Assembly (NCBI RefSeq): GCF_000661915.1
Contig: NZ_CP007509.1
Coordinates: 3,365,501 to 3,429,500 of the forward strand
Source of the DNA: Stutzerimonas decontaminans
GTDB lineage: Bacteria; Pseudomonadota; Gammaproteobacteria; Pseudomonadales; Pseudomonadaceae
Reading direction: 5' to 3'
DNA: 64,000 nt
Made by a program: the position numbers and the translations under genes. How positions within the stretch are numbered: the stretch's first letter is position 1; every line of letters starts with the position of its first letter. Shown here piece by piece: positions 55,004 through 64,000 of the stretch. The notes beneath the pieces are model-generated. The model saw nothing but the letters and a program-made list of their open reading frames with translations, was not told the DNA's origin and searched no databases.

Positions 55004-55052
55004 GATTCAGGTCTCCTCGTTCGACAACGCTTATGGCGGTGCAGAAAGTACA

Positions 55053-55073
55053 ACCCCGGCACGTGGCCGGGGT
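55053..55073 (-). terminator. Hairpin after argG
   Basis: ACCCCGGC (55053-55060) pairs with GCCGGGGT (55066-55073) around ACGTG. On the minus strand the weak tail TGTACTTTC follows. It lies 26 bases after the argG stop and before gloA. Confidence 0.6.
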
Positions 55074-55098
55074 CGGTTGGCTCAGGCGCGCCAGCTTA

Positions 55099-56316
55099 TC
55101 AGAACTGGGTGCGGCCCTTGCCGGCAGCGATGCGCATGCGCAGAGCATTGAGCTTGATAAAGCCACCGGCATCCGCCTGGTTATAGGCGCCGCCATCTTC
55201 TTCGAAGGTGGCGATGTTGGCGTCGAACAGCGAGTCATCAGACTTGCGGCCAACGACGATGACGTTGCCCTTGTACAGCTTCAGGCGCACTACGCCGTTC
55301 ACATTGACCTGGGACGCGTCGATCATCTGCTGCAGCATGCTGCGCTCGGGGCTCCACCAGTAGCCGTTGTAGATCAAGCTGGCGTACTTGGGCATCAGCT
55401 CATCTTTCAGATGGGCCACTTCGCGGTCGAGGGTGATTGACTCGATAGCGCGGTGGGCCTTGAGCATGATGGTGCCGCCGGGCGTCTCGTAGCAGCCGCG
55501 GGACTTCATGCCGACGTAGCGGTTCTCGACAATGTCCAGACGGCCGATGCCGTTCTCACCACCAATGCGGTTCAACTCGGCCAGCACCTGAGCCGGCGTC
55601 ATGTCCTTGCCGTCGATGGCAACGATGTCGCCCTTGCGGTAGGTGAGCTCGATATAGGTTGGCGCATCCGGGGCTGCCTCAGGAGAGACCGTCCACTTCC
55701 ACATGTCCTCTTCGTGCTCGGTCCAGGTGTCTTCCAGCACACCGCCCTCGTAGGAGATGTGCAGCAGGTTGGCATCCATGGAGTACGGCGATTTCTTCTT
55801 GCCGTGGCGCTCGATCGGGATGGCGTGCTTCTCGGCGTAGTCCATCAGCTTCTCGCGCGAGAGCAGATCCCATTCACGCCATGGAGCGATGACCTTCACG
55901 CCCGGCTTGAGCGCGTAGGCGCCCAGCTCGAAACGCACCTGGTCGTTGCCCTTGCCGGTGGCACCGTGGGAGATGGCATCAGCGCCGGTTTCGTTGGCGA
56001 TCTCGATCAGGCGCTTGGCGATCAGCGGACGGGCGATAGAGGTGCCCAGCAGGTATTCGCCTTCGTACACGGTGTTGGCGCGGAACATCGGGAAGACGAA
56101 GTCGCGGACGAACTCTTCGCGCAGGTCATCAATGTAGATTTCCTTGACGCCCAGAGCCTGCGCCTTGGTGCGCGCTGGCTCGACTTCTTCGCCCTGGCCG
56201 AGGTCGGCGGTGAACGTCACCACTTCGCAGTTATAAGTGTCTTGCAGCCACTTGAGAATCACCGAGGTGTCCAGGCCACCGGAATAGGCCAGAACTACCT
56301 TCTTAACGTCCGCCAT
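55099..56316 (-). CDS. argG: Argininosuccinate synthase
   Basis: ArgG joins citrulline and aspartate with ATP to make argininosuccinate in arginine synthesis. The 405-residue product has the PP-loop SGGLDTS at 12-18, the family motifs [14 protein letters not shown] and [10 protein letters not shown], and the usual length. It is a single gene between gloA and motY on the minus strand. Confidence 0.97.
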   Translation of the reverse strand: MADVKKVVLAYSGGLDTSVILKWLQDTYNCEVVTFTADLGQGEEVEPARTKAQALGVKEIYIDDLREEFVRDFVFPMFRANTVYEGEYLLGTSIARPLIAKRLIEIANETGADAISHGATGKGNDQVRFELGAYALKPGVKVIAPWREWDLLSREKLMDYAEKHAIPIERHGKKKSPYSMDANLLHISYEGGVLEDTWTEHEEDMWKWTVSPEAAPDAPTYIELTYRKGDIVAIDGKDMTPAQVLAELNRIGGENGIGRLDIVENRYVGMKSRGCYETPGGTIMLKAHRAIESITLDREVAHLKDELMPKYASLIYNGYWWSPERSMLQQMIDASQVNVNGVVRLKLYKGNVIVVGRKSDDSLFDANIATFEEDGGAYNQADAGGFIKLNALRMRIAAGKGRTQF

Positions 56317-56403
56317 GCCATCAGCTCCACGGGTTGTACGGAAAGCCTGCGATTCTACCGGTCATGGGCTGGCTTTTACAGGGGCGCGCCGTTGCGCTCG
56401 CAC

Positions 56404-57294
56404 TCAAGATGAGGGGGCACCGATGGCTGTGGACGCTAACGGCGCCGCTTCACGTTGCAGGCGCAACGTGACCCGCCGATTCTTGGCGCGATTAGCCTCG
56501 CTGTTGTTGGCAACTAGCGGATAGCGTTCGCCATGAAAGCGCAACGTAATCTGCTCTTCCGGTACCCCGTTGGCGACCAGGTATTCCTGCACTGCCAGTG
56601 CGCGACGCCGGGACAAGTCGCGATTGAGCAGGCGGTTGCCGCTATTGTCCGAATGGCCGTCCAGCTCGATGCGGTTCACGCTGGGATCGGCACGCATATA
56701 CTGAAGGACAACGTCGAGCCTGGCGCGCCCTTGGGCATCGAGCACTACATCGCTGCTCGGGAAGCCGATCTGAGACTGGCGAACCTGGTCGAAGTTGACC
56801 GGCAGTAATTTGGCCGTGCAGGCGCGATAGTCTTCGTAAGCCTTGCCGAAACGGGCGGGCAACAGACGAATCTCCAGCGTATCGCCGCCGTGCAGCGTGC
56901 GATGCCGAACCACAGGACTACGCCCTTCGAGCAAACCGGTTAGCAAACGTCCAGCCTGTAGCTGGGTGCTGTTGAACGGAATATCGCCACCATTCACCGA
57001 TACCACGCCAAGATTGATATCGCTGCGTGACGGCTGCCAAGGTGCCGCGGCGGCGAGAAGAGTGGCCGACCCAGCGCCAAGCCACCGCTCTGGCGAGTGC
57101 AGACGGAACACCGCTTGCTCGCCGGCGCGACGGACGAACTCGCCACTGCCGAAGCCGGTGATCGGCTGCGTCAACCGGCACTCGAACTGGTCGCCTTCCA
57201 CCTGCCATTGCACCCGCTCCAGCCGTGTCTGGAATGTCAGGGCGTTGGCCGGTGAAGCGAGCAGGCACAACAGTACGAGGGGGCGCAGGCGCAC
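56404..57294 (-). CDS. motY: Flagellar motor protein MotY (OmpA-like)
   Basis: MotY forms the T-ring of sodium- or proton-driven polar flagellar motors and anchors stators to peptidoglycan. I take the GTG at 57294 ([10 protein letters not shown]), with GGAG about 8 bases upstream, giving 296 residues. These show a signal peptide (cleaved near ANA-LTF), an N-terminal MotY domain, and a C-terminal OmpA peptidoglycan-binding domain ([16 protein letters not shown]). It is divergent from pyrC, the same as in P. aeruginosa. Confidence 0.92.
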   Translation of the reverse strand: MRLRPLVLLCLLASPANALTFQTRLERVQWQVEGDQFECRLTQPITGFGSGEFVRRAGEQAVFRLHSPERWLGAGSATLLAAAAPWQPSRSDINLGVVSVNGGDIPFNSTQLQAGRLLTGLLEGRSPVVRHRTLHGGDTLEIRLLPARFGKAYEDYRACTAKLLPVNFDQVRQSQIGFPSSDVVLDAQGRARLDVVLQYMRADPSVNRIELDGHSDNSGNRLLNRDLSRRRALAVQEYLVANGVPEEQITLRFHGERYPLVANNSEANRAKNRRVTLRLQREAAPLASTAIGAPSS

Positions 57295-57457
57295 GATGAA
57301 CTCCGAGAGGATGCGTATTCCCTCTTGGTATCGGTGCCGGGCCGGCAAACTTGAGCGCAGCGGCGCCAGCGCACCACTCCGGCGGGCGAAGGCAAGATGC
57401 CGTGCTCGGGCTTTTCCGGTAGCATTCGCGCACGTTTCGCCCGCCTGGAAAGCCCGC

Positions 57458-58501
57458 ATGTCCGACCGACTCACCCTGCTGCGCCCCGACGACTGGCACA
57501 TTCATCTGCGCGATGGCGCCGTCCTGCCTCACACCGTCGCGGACGCTGCTCGCCAGTTCGCCCGCGCCATCATCATGCCGAACCTGGTGCCGCCAGTACG
57601 CAACGCCGATGAGGCCGAAGCCTATCGCCAGCGCATCCTCGCAGCGCGTCCGGCAGGTAGCGCTTTCGAGCCATTGATGGTGCTCTACCTCACCGACAGT
57701 ACCAGCCCCGACGATATCCGCCGCGCCAAGGCCAGCGGCTTCGTCCATGCGGCCAAGCTCTATCCGGCCGGCGCCACCACGAACTCGGCCTCCGGCGTCA
57801 CCGCTATCGACAATATTTTCGGCGTACTGGAAACCATGGCCGAAGTCGGCCTGCCACTGCTGGTGCATGGCGAAGTCACTCGTGGGGAGATCGATATCTT
57901 CGATCGCGAGAAGTATTTCATCGACGAACAGCTGAGTCGGGTCACCACGAAGTTCCCGATGCTGAGAGTGGTATTCGAGCACATCACCACCCGCGATGCC
58001 GTGCAGTTTGTCCAGGCCGCCGGCAGCAACGTCGGCGCTACCATCACTGCGCATCACCTGCTGTACAACCGCAATCACATGCTGGTTGGTGGCATTCGCC
58101 CGCACCTGTTCTGCCTGCCGGTGCTCAAGCGCAACGTCCATCAGGAGGCCTTGCTGGATGCCGCCACCAGCGGCAGCCCCAAATTCTTCCTCGGCACCGA
58201 TTCGGCCCCGCATGCGCAACATGCCAAGGAAGCCGCCTGTGGATGTGCCGGCTGCTATACCGCCCATGCGGCCATCGAACTGTACGCCGAAGCCTTCGAG
58301 CAGCGTCAGGCATTGGACAAGCTGGAAGCCTTCGCCAGCCATTTCGGCCCGGACTTCTACGGTCTGCCGCGCAACACCACGCATATCACCTTGGTGCGCG
58401 AGGAATGGAACGTGCCGGCCAATCTGCCATTCGGTGAGCAGGTCGTAGTACCGCTGCGTGCCGGTGAGCGGCTGCACTGGCGCCTGGAGGCAAGCGCATG
58501 A
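57458..58501 (+). CDS. pyrC: Dihydroorotase
   Basis: PyrC cyclises carbamoyl aspartate to dihydroorotate in pyrimidine synthesis. The 347-residue product shows the metal-binding HIHLRDG (His14, His16), the carbamylated Lys region [14 protein letters not shown], and HGEVT and HITT motifs. The ATG at 57458 gives the family start [14 protein letters not shown]; the longer frame upstream is antisense to motY. Its stop overlaps the rnt start by 4 bases. Confidence 0.97.
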   Translation: MSDRLTLLRPDDWHIHLRDGAVLPHTVADAARQFARAIIMPNLVPPVRNADEAEAYRQRILAARPAGSAFEPLMVLYLTDSTSPDDIRRAKASGFVHAAKLYPAGATTNSASGVTAIDNIFGVLETMAEVGLPLLVHGEVTRGEIDIFDREKYFIDEQLSRVTTKFPMLRVVFEHITTRDAVQFVQAAGSNVGATITAHHLLYNRNHMLVGGIRPHLFCLPVLKRNVHQEALLDAATSGSPKFFLGTDSAPHAQHAKEAACGCAGCYTAHAAIELYAEAFEQRQALDKLEAFASHFGPDFYGLPRNTTHITLVREEWNVPANLPFGEQVVVPLRAGERLHWRLEASA

Positions 58502-59172
58502 GTGAAGATCACTTCGAAGATGAACTCGAGGAGCACCTGCCCGGCAAACCCCGTTCGCCCATGGCTCGGCGTTTCCGTGGCTTCCTGCCCGTGGTGATCG
58601 ACGTGGAGTGTGGCGGCTTCAACAGCGCCACGGACGCCCTCTTGGAAATCGCTGCCGTCACCATCGGTATGGACGAACAGGGCCTGCTCTACCCCCAGGA
58701 CACCCTCTTCTACCGTGTCGAGCCGTTCGCTGGCGCCAACATCGAGCCCGCGGCGCTGGAATTCACCGGGATCAAGCTCGATCATCCGCTGCGCATGGCG
58801 GTTCCCGAGTCGCAGGCGCTCACCGATATCTTCCGCAGCGTGCGCAAGGCGGTGAAATCCGCCGGCTGCAAACGCGCGATTCTGGTGGGCCACAACAGCA
58901 GTTTCGACCTCGGCTTCCTCAACGCAGCGATCGCCCGCTGTGAGATAAAGCGCAACCCGTTCCATCCATTTTCCAGCTTCGATACCGCCACCCTCGCCGG
59001 CCTCGCCTACGGCCAGACCGTACTGGCCAAGGCTTGCCAGGCTGCCGGGATCGACTTCGACGGGCGCGAGGCCCACTCGGCTCGTTATGACACCGAGAAG
59101 ACGGCGGAGCTGTTCTGCGGCATCGTCAATCGCTGGCGGGAAATGGGCGGCTGGGAAGAGTTCGACGAATAA
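58498..59172 (+). CDS. rnt: Ribonuclease T
   Basis: RNase T trims the 3' ends of tRNAs and other stable RNAs. The 224-residue product is a DEDD exonuclease: [11 protein letters not shown] holds the first Asp and Glu, [12 protein letters not shown] the next Asp, and [14 protein letters not shown] the last Asp with its His. It is coupled to pyrC (4-base overlap) and followed by a strong terminator. Confidence 0.97.
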   Translation: MSEDHFEDELEEHLPGKPRSPMARRFRGFLPVVIDVECGGFNSATDALLEIAAVTIGMDEQGLLYPQDTLFYRVEPFAGANIEPAALEFTGIKLDHPLRMAVPESQALTDIFRSVRKAVKSAGCKRAILVGHNSSFDLGFLNAAIARCEIKRNPFHPFSSFDTATLAGLAYGQTVLAKACQAAGIDFDGREAHSARYDTEKTAELFCGIVNRWREMGGWEEFDE

Positions 59173-59233
59173 CGAGCTACCCTGAAGCAGGCCGGCAAAG
59201 GCCCACTTCAAACCTTTTCCGCCGACACAAACA

Positions 59234-59260
59234 AAAAAGGCCAGTCAGACTGGCCTTTTT
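59234..59260. terminator. Bidirectional rho-independent terminator between rnt and thrC
   Basis: AAAAAGGCCAGTC and GACTGGCCTTTTT pair perfectly around a single A (59234-59260), with A- and T-runs on both sides, serving both convergent genes. Confidence 0.93.
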
Positions 59261-59275
59261 CGTATAACCGCGGCG

Positions 59276-60685
59276 TTAGAGCGGCTTGCCGCGGTTGCCG
59301 TGTTGACCGACGAACTCCTGCACAGCCTTCAGCTCGTTCGGCAGCACGGCGCAGCGCTCGCTACGCTCGAACAGGTCCGCCAGGTGCGCAGGAAGCGCGA
59401 GAGCCTGGCCAATTCCTGCTTTCTCCACCGCATCCGGGAACTTCACCGGGTGCGCGGTACCCAGCGTCACCATCGGAATGCTCAGACTGCGGCGGCATTC
59501 CCGCGCAGCATGAACGCCGATGGCGGTGTGCGGATCGAGCACTTCGCCAGTCTCCTTGAAGACTTGGGCGATGGTGGTACAGGTCTGCTCATCATCTACC
59601 GCCAGCGAGTCGAACAGCTTGCGCGCTTCGGTCCAGCGATCCTCTTCCACCGAAAGCTTGCCACTGGCACGGAAGCCATCCAGCAACTCCGCCACGGCCT
59701 TGCCATTGCGACCATGCAGATCGAACAGCAGACGTTCGAAGTTGGACGACACCATGATATCCATCGAAGGCGACAGCGATGCGTGCAAGGTGTCCTTGTC
59801 GTAGCGATTGCCGGATATGAAGCGATGCAGGATGTCGTTGCGATTGGTGGCGACGATCAGCTGGTTGATCGGCAGACCCATATTGCGCGCCAGGTAGCCG
59901 GCGAAGATGTCGCCAAAATTGCCGGTAGGCACCGAGAACGCCACCGAGCGCGCCGGACCGCCGAGCTGCAGCGCAGCGTGGAAGTAGTAGACGATCTGGG
60001 CCATGATCCGCGCCCAGTTGATCGAATTGACTGCAACCAGCCGGGTACCCTTGAGGAATCCCTGATCGGCGAAGCTGGCCTTGACCATCTCCTGGCAGTC
60101 GTCGAAGTTGCCTTCGATGGCGATATTGTGGATGTTCTCGCCGGCGATGGTGGTCATCTGCCGACGCTGCACTTCCGAAACGCGCTTGTGCGGGTGCAGG
60201 ATGAAGATGTCGACGTTCTCGCAACGACGGCAGCCTTCGATGGCCGCCGAACCGGTATCGCCGGAGGTCGCGCCCATGATCACCACACGCTCGCCACGCT
60301 TGGCCAGCACGTAATCGAGCAGGCGACCAAGTAGCTGCAGGGCAAAGTCCTTGAACGCCAGCGTCGGGCCGTGGAATAGCTCTAGCACCCACTCGTTGCC
60401 GTTCAGCTGGCGCAGCGGGGCGATGGCGCTGTGGGCGAAGACCCCATAGGTCTCTTCCAGGATTTTTTTGAAGTCGGCATCCGGAATGCTGCCGGCAACG
60501 AACGGGCGCATGACCCGAAAGGCCAGCTCGTGGTAAGGCAGGCCGGCCCAGGAGGCAATTTCTTCCACAGTGAAGCGCGGCAGGTTCTCCGGTACGTACA
60601 GGCCGCCATCGCTGGCCAAGCCAGCCAGCAGGACGTCTTCGAAGTTCAGAGCCGGCGCCTGGCCGCGGGTGCTGATGTAGCGCAT
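59276..60685 (-). CDS. thrC: Threonine synthase
   Basis: ThrC turns O-phosphohomoserine into threonine with PLP. The 469-residue product has the PLP Lys112 in FHGPTLAFKDFALQLLG and the phosphate-binding GATSGDTGSAA. The ATG at 60685 (MRYISTRGQ) is the family start; the frame is open further, but without coding support. It follows hom by 85 bases. Confidence 0.96.
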   Translation of the reverse strand: MRYISTRGQAPALNFEDVLLAGLASDGGLYVPENLPRFTVEEIASWAGLPYHELAFRVMRPFVAGSIPDADFKKILEETYGVFAHSAIAPLRQLNGNEWVLELFHGPTLAFKDFALQLLGRLLDYVLAKRGERVVIMGATSGDTGSAAIEGCRRCENVDIFILHPHKRVSEVQRRQMTTIAGENIHNIAIEGNFDDCQEMVKASFADQGFLKGTRLVAVNSINWARIMAQIVYYFHAALQLGGPARSVAFSVPTGNFGDIFAGYLARNMGLPINQLIVATNRNDILHRFISGNRYDKDTLHASLSPSMDIMVSSNFERLLFDLHGRNGKAVAELLDGFRASGKLSVEEDRWTEARKLFDSLAVDDEQTCTTIAQVFKETGEVLDPHTAIGVHAARECRRSLSIPMVTLGTAHPVKFPDAVEKAGIGQALALPAHLADLFERSERCAVLPNELKAVQEFVGQHGNRGKPL

Positions 60686-60770
60686 TTGTTCAAACCTTCG
60701 GTTCGAGCGGCAGGCTGGTGCTGCAGGTATCAGGCTGTCCTTTGCCTGCAACGTGCGGCCTGCGGCTTGG

Positions 60771-62075
60771 TTAGTTGAGCTGTTCGACGCGAATGCGTAC
60801 GACCTTGTCCGCCACATCATCGAGGGCCTCGAGTGCCGCGATGGCATCGTCGATACGCTGCTCGACCACGCGATGAGTCACCAGGATCACAGGAACCAGG
60901 CCGTCTTGGACCTCGGCTTCTTTCTGCATGATCGACTCGATGTTGATGCCACGCTCGGAGAGGATGGTCGCGACCTGAGCCAGCACGCCCGGATGGTCCT
61001 TGGCCTGGATGCGCAGGTAATAGGCACTCTCGCAGGCACTGATCGGCAGAATCGGATGATCGGATAGCGAGTCGGGCTGGAACGCCAGATGCGGCACGCG
61101 ATTGTTCGGGTCGGTGGTCAACGCTCGGGTGACGTCGACGAGATCGGCCACCACCGCCGAAGCGGTTGGCTCCATACCGGCACCGGCACCGTAGTAGAGC
61201 GTGCTGCCGACCGCATCGCCATTGACCATGACGGCGTTCATCACGCCGTTGACGTTGGCGATCAGGCGGTCGGCCGGAATCAGCGTGGGGTGGACGCGCA
61301 ATTCGATGCCGGCATCGGTGCGACGGGCGACGCCCAAGTGCTTGATGCGATAACCCAGCGCCTCGGCGTAGTTCACATCAGCCGTGGTCAACCGCGCGAT
61401 GCCTTCGGTGTACGCCTTGTCGAACTGCAGCGGAATGCCGAAGGCGATGGAAGCCAGAATGGTCAGCTTGTGCGCGGCATCGATGCCTTCGACATCGAAG
61501 GTCGGGTCGGCCTCGGCATAACCGAGCTCTTGGGCTTCCTTGAGCACGTCCTCAAAGGTGCGTCCCTTTTCACGCATCTCGGTGAGGATGAAGTTGCCGG
61601 TGCCATTGATGATGCCGGCCAGCCAGTTGATCCGGTTGCCAGCCAGCCCTTCGCGAATCGCCTTGATGACCGGGATACCACCTGCGACCGACGCCTCGAA
61701 GGCCACGATGACGCCCTTCTCGCACGCCTTGGCGAAGATCTCGTTGCCGTGCACTGCAATCAGCGCCTTGTTGGCGGTGACCACATGTTTGCCATTCTCA
61801 ATGGCTTTGAGGACGAGTTCCTTGGCCAGGGTATAGCCACCGATCAGCTCGACGACGATGTCGATTTCGGGATTGTTCACGACATCGAAGATGTCGGCGG
61901 TAATGGGTGTCGAACCGGTGTCGCACTTGGCATTCGGATGACGGGTGGCAATCTGCGCAACCTCGATTCCGCGCCCGGCACGGCGGGCAATCTCCTCGGC
62001 GTTGCGTTTGAGCACATTGAAGGTACCGCCACCGACGGTTCCCAGCCCACAGATGCCAACTTTCACCGGTTTCAA
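60771..62075 (-). CDS. hom: Homoserine dehydrogenase
   Basis: Hom reduces aspartate semialdehyde to homoserine, the branch point to threonine and methionine. The 434-residue product has the NAD(P) motif GICGLGTVGGG at 7-17, NKALIAVHG and a C-terminal ACT domain (HPGVLAQVATILSERGIN). The start appears to be TTG at 62075 (MKPVKVGIC), with GGGGAG about 7 bases upstream; the longer ATG frame to 62123 would include GGGGAG in coding sequence. ACT suggests threonine feedback. Confidence 0.95.
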   Translation of the reverse strand: MKPVKVGICGLGTVGGGTFNVLKRNAEEIARRAGRGIEVAQIATRHPNAKCDTGSTPITADIFDVVNNPEIDIVVELIGGYTLAKELVLKAIENGKHVVTANKALIAVHGNEIFAKACEKGVIVAFEASVAGGIPVIKAIREGLAGNRINWLAGIINGTGNFILTEMREKGRTFEDVLKEAQELGYAEADPTFDVEGIDAAHKLTILASIAFGIPLQFDKAYTEGIARLTTADVNYAEALGYRIKHLGVARRTDAGIELRVHPTLIPADRLIANVNGVMNAVMVNGDAVGSTLYYGAGAGMEPTASAVVADLVDVTRALTTDPNNRVPHLAFQPDSLSDHPILPISACESAYYLRIQAKDHPGVLAQVATILSERGINIESIMQKEAEVQDGLVPVILVTHRVVEQRIDDAIAALEALDDVADKVVRIRVEQLN

Positions 62076-62188
62076 GCTGAACTCCCCATTCACAGCGAAA
62101 CGACCGGACCTGCCGATCGACAAAAGAGTCGCACATTACGAAGCGAGCAGCTTTTAGTCAATCAACCGTGGCCTTGCGGCTAGCACGA

Positions 62189-62677
62189 TCAACCGCCAAG
62201 GCCCAACCGTTGATGCCATTGCGCAAGCGACTCGTCCGGATACTCCGCAAAACAGCGATCACGCGCTTGTACCTGCGGCTCCACCCAACTTGCTCTTGAG
62301 TCGAGCATCAAATGCGTATGCTCTGGCGGTACGGGCAATTCGGTGTCGATGGCAGAGGCAAACGGGTGCACCAGGTCAGGCCAGCTCGGGTCCCACAACC
62401 ACAGCGCACTGGCGCAAACGCTGCAGAAATGTCGACGCCCTTCACTGATGCTGATTTCGCCCGTTTCGGGATCGACCAACCGCGCCTGGTAGACGGTGAG
62501 ATGCTCGCGCCCCTCGACATGCAAGGTGCGATAGTCGCCGCCGAGATTGATGGCATAACCACCGCCACCCGCGGTCTTGCGGCAAATGGAGCAGTAGCAG
62601 CGCATGAACGGATAAGGCTGAGCGGATTCAAGACTGAACCGCACAGCCTGGCAGTGACAGGAACCTTCGAGCTTCAT
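62189..62677 (-). CDS. GFA-family (glutathione-dependent formaldehyde-activating fold) protein
   Basis: The 162-residue product has the zinc-binding Cys pattern of the GFA/CENP-V fold: Cys7 and Cys9 (GSCHCQ), Cys27, Cys29 and Cys32 (RCYCSIC), and Cys85 and Cys88 (FCSVC). Most members are of unknown function; a few bind glutathione-formaldehyde adducts. It lies alone between dsbC and hom on the same strand and is not obviously part of their pathways. Confidence 0.9.
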   Translation of the reverse strand: MKLEGSCHCQAVRFSLESAQPYPFMRCYCSICRKTAGGGGYAINLGGDYRTLHVEGREHLTVYQARLVDPETGEISISEGRRHFCSVCASALWLWDPSWPDLVHPFASAIDTELPVPPEHTHLMLDSRASWVEPQVQARDRCFAEYPDESLAQWHQRLGLGG

Positions 62678-62780
62678 TGCGACCCACCTCGTTCAAACCT
62701 GTTGGGCTGAACACGATAGGACGCCTAGCTGCACCATGAGCCATTGGCCCAAGACAATCGGACCAATGGCCCTGGCAACA

Positions 62781-63506
62781 TCACTCAGCAGCGAGCGCCA
62801 CCTCAGCCAGCTGGGTCGCTGGCTGATAGCCGGGGATCATCTGTCCATTGGCCAGAACGATCGCCGGAGTGCCCTGCACGCCGATCATCTGGCCAAGCTG
62901 ATATTGCTTGGCGATGGGTGTATCGCAGCTGGCTGCTGGCAGATCCTCGCGAGCCTTGGCCTTGTTCATTGCCTCCTGCCGGTCCTTGGCGCACCAGACG
63001 CTGGTCAGCGTATTGGCCCCATGACTACCCATGCCCTGTCGCGGGAAGGCGACATAACGAACCTCGACACCGAGACGATTCAACTGCGGCACTTCGCTGT
63101 GCAGCTTCTGGCAATAGCCACAGTCGGTATCGGTAAATACCGTGATATGCGTCTTGGGATCCTTGGGTGCAAACACGACCATTTCATTCGCAGGGATCGC
63201 ATTGATCTGTTTTGCGACCGACTTGCTCTGCGCCTGCTCGGTCAGGTTGACGGCCTGACCGTCCTTGAACTGATAGAGATAGCCTTGAATCAGAAACTGA
63301 CCATCGCCACTGGCATACAGCTGCCGACCACCCTCCAGCTGAACCTGATAAACACCAGGCATCGGGCTTTCAGCGACCGCCTCGATAGGCATATCCGGCT
63401 GGATCTTCTGCAGTGCCTGACGAATTGCCTGATCCGGATCAGCGGCCATTGCAAGGGTGCTGACCAGACCGACGGCGGTGGCAGCAAACAAACGAATCAC
63501 GCCCAT
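62781..63506 (-). CDS. dsbC: Thiol:disulfide interchange protein DsbC
   Basis: DsbC repairs wrong disulfides in periplasmic proteins. The 241-residue product has a signal peptide (cleaved near Ala21/22, AMA-ADP), the N-terminal dimerisation domain, and a thioredoxin fold with CGYC at Cys129 and Cys132. It sits between xerD and hom, as in P. aeruginosa, with the GFA-family gene inserted between it and hom. Confidence 0.95.
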   Translation of the reverse strand: MGVIRLFAATAVGLVSTLAMAADPDQAIRQALQKIQPDMPIEAVAESPMPGVYQVQLEGGRQLYASGDGQFLIQGYLYQFKDGQAVNLTEQAQSKSVAKQINAIPANEMVVFAPKDPKTHITVFTDTDCGYCQKLHSEVPQLNRLGVEVRYVAFPRQGMGSHGANTLTSVWCAKDRQEAMNKAKAREDLPAASCDTPIAKQYQLGQMIGVQGTPAIVLANGQMIPGYQPATQLAEVALAAE

Positions 63507-63639
63507 GGAAACTCCTGGCAGCGACGATCAAAGGAAGGCGCAAAGACTACCATAGCCATCCTGCGCAAACGCTGACTGCTTCTCCGACAGGCGCGACCGG
63601 ACGCTGCCGCCAGCGCTGGAGCCATAGCCAGCGAATGCG

Positions 63640-64000
63640 CTACCCGCGCGGATGATGCTCCGCATGCAGCTCCTGCAGCCGCGCACGAGCAATGTGGGTA
63701 TAGATCTGCGTGGTCGAAAGATCGCTGTGGCCGAGCAGCATCTGCACGGTACGCAAATCCGCACCATGGTTGAGCAAATGCGTGGCGAAGGCGTGGCGCA
63801 GAGTGTGCGGCGAGATCGACGTAGCGATACCAGCAACCTTGGCGTGCAGCTTGATTCGGTGCCAAAAGGTCTGACGTGTCATCTGGTCACCACGCTGACT
63901 GGGAAACAGCACATCACTGGCCTTGCCGGCGATTAAAAGTTCACGCCCTTCGCGCTGGTAGCGCTGCAGCCAGTGCAACGCCTCATCACCCAGCGGCACC
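63640..64000 (-). CDS. xerD: Tyrosine recombinase XerD, C-terminal part (cut by window edge)
   Basis: XerD works with XerC at dif to resolve chromosome dimers. The visible 120 residues contain the catalytic block: [38 protein letters not shown] carries His-x-x-Arg, the later His and the nucleophile Tyr. The start lies beyond 64000. Its place before dsbC and hom matches the housekeeping XerD of P. aeruginosa, so this is not the missing island integrase. Confidence 0.93.
   Translation of the reverse strand, partial: VPLGDEALHWLQRYQREGRELLIAGKASDVLFPSQRGDQMTRQTFWHRIKLHAKVAGIATSISPHTLRHAFATHLLNHGADLRTVQMLLGHSDLSTTQIYTHIARARLQELHAEHHPRG

Noticed and set aside
56918..58477. 519-residue minus frame across motY and pyrC
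   Set aside because: It covers the real pyrC and motY in the wrong frame or strand and has no recognisable domain.
63640..64000. Island integrase
   Set aside because: It is the C-terminus of XerD in its usual dsbC-hom context, far from the att site.

Overview
The window looks like chromosomal DNA from a pseudomonad, most likely the Pseudomonas stutzeri (Stutzerimonas) group. The evidence is GC-rich coding sequence on both strands, gene blocks whose order I recognise from P. aeruginosa (putA-pruR-lon2-icp; pdxJ-recO-era-rnc-lepB-lepA-mucD-mucC-mucB-mucA-algU-nadB; rnfABCDGE-nth; gloA-argG-motY-pyrC-rnt; thrC-hom-dsbC-xerD), and a REPIN-like intergenic repeat. All names were assigned by reading protein motifs and synteny, without database searches.

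Positions 1-2722 are the tail of an integrated element. They hold the end of an unknown CDS, three small membrane or membrane-anchored proteins of unknown function, a ParDE toxin-antitoxin pair, and then a 28-bp copy of the 3' end of a tRNA-Gly gene with no 5' part. That is the expected right attachment site of an island whose integrase and intact tRNA would lie left of the window. Positions 2723-8779 carry the lower beta-ketoadipate pathway: an operon for the CoA-transferase (CatI/CatJ type), thiolase PcaF and enol-lactonase PcaD. The IclR regulator PcaR is encoded nearby, with paired operators in front of both the operon and pcaR. A DUF1206 membrane protein follows. Positions 8882-19164 form a proline and zinc region: two almost identical putP genes flank a zinc-type TonB receptor and a small DUF3203-like protein, followed by PutA and its AraC-type activator PruR.

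Positions 19290-26227 hold a second Lon protease, a chagasin-type protease inhibitor, a lipoprotein, the tRNA-modifying pair cmoA-cmoB, a DUF1127-like protein, a LysR regulator and a DUF2905 protein. Positions 26353-36789 are a long minus-strand block. It carries pdxJ, recO, era, rnc, a DUF4845 gene, lepB and lepA, then the envelope-stress operon algU-mucA-mucB-mucC-mucD with an intact MucA and two AlgU-type promoters. Positions 37139-42853 hold nadB, ygfX-sdhE, ygfZ, an HDOD protein, a DUF4142 protein and ung.

Positions 43103-46930 encode a type I periplasmic binding protein, two crotonase-fold enzymes (one DspI-like) and a secreted Tyr/Arg-rich protein. Positions 47162-54556 are the Rnf electron-transport operon with nth and a small PA3496-type gene; RnfC has a long tandem-repeat tail. 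Positions 54611-64000 hold gloA, argG, motY, pyrC, rnt, thrC, hom, a GFA-family protein, dsbC and the C-terminal part of xerD, cut by the window edge.

I found no complete tRNA or rRNA gene, CRISPR array, complete insertion sequence or prophage. No convincing new multi-gene system is visible. The least explained parts are the island tail, the putP duplication around the zinc receptor, and the RnfC repeat tail.
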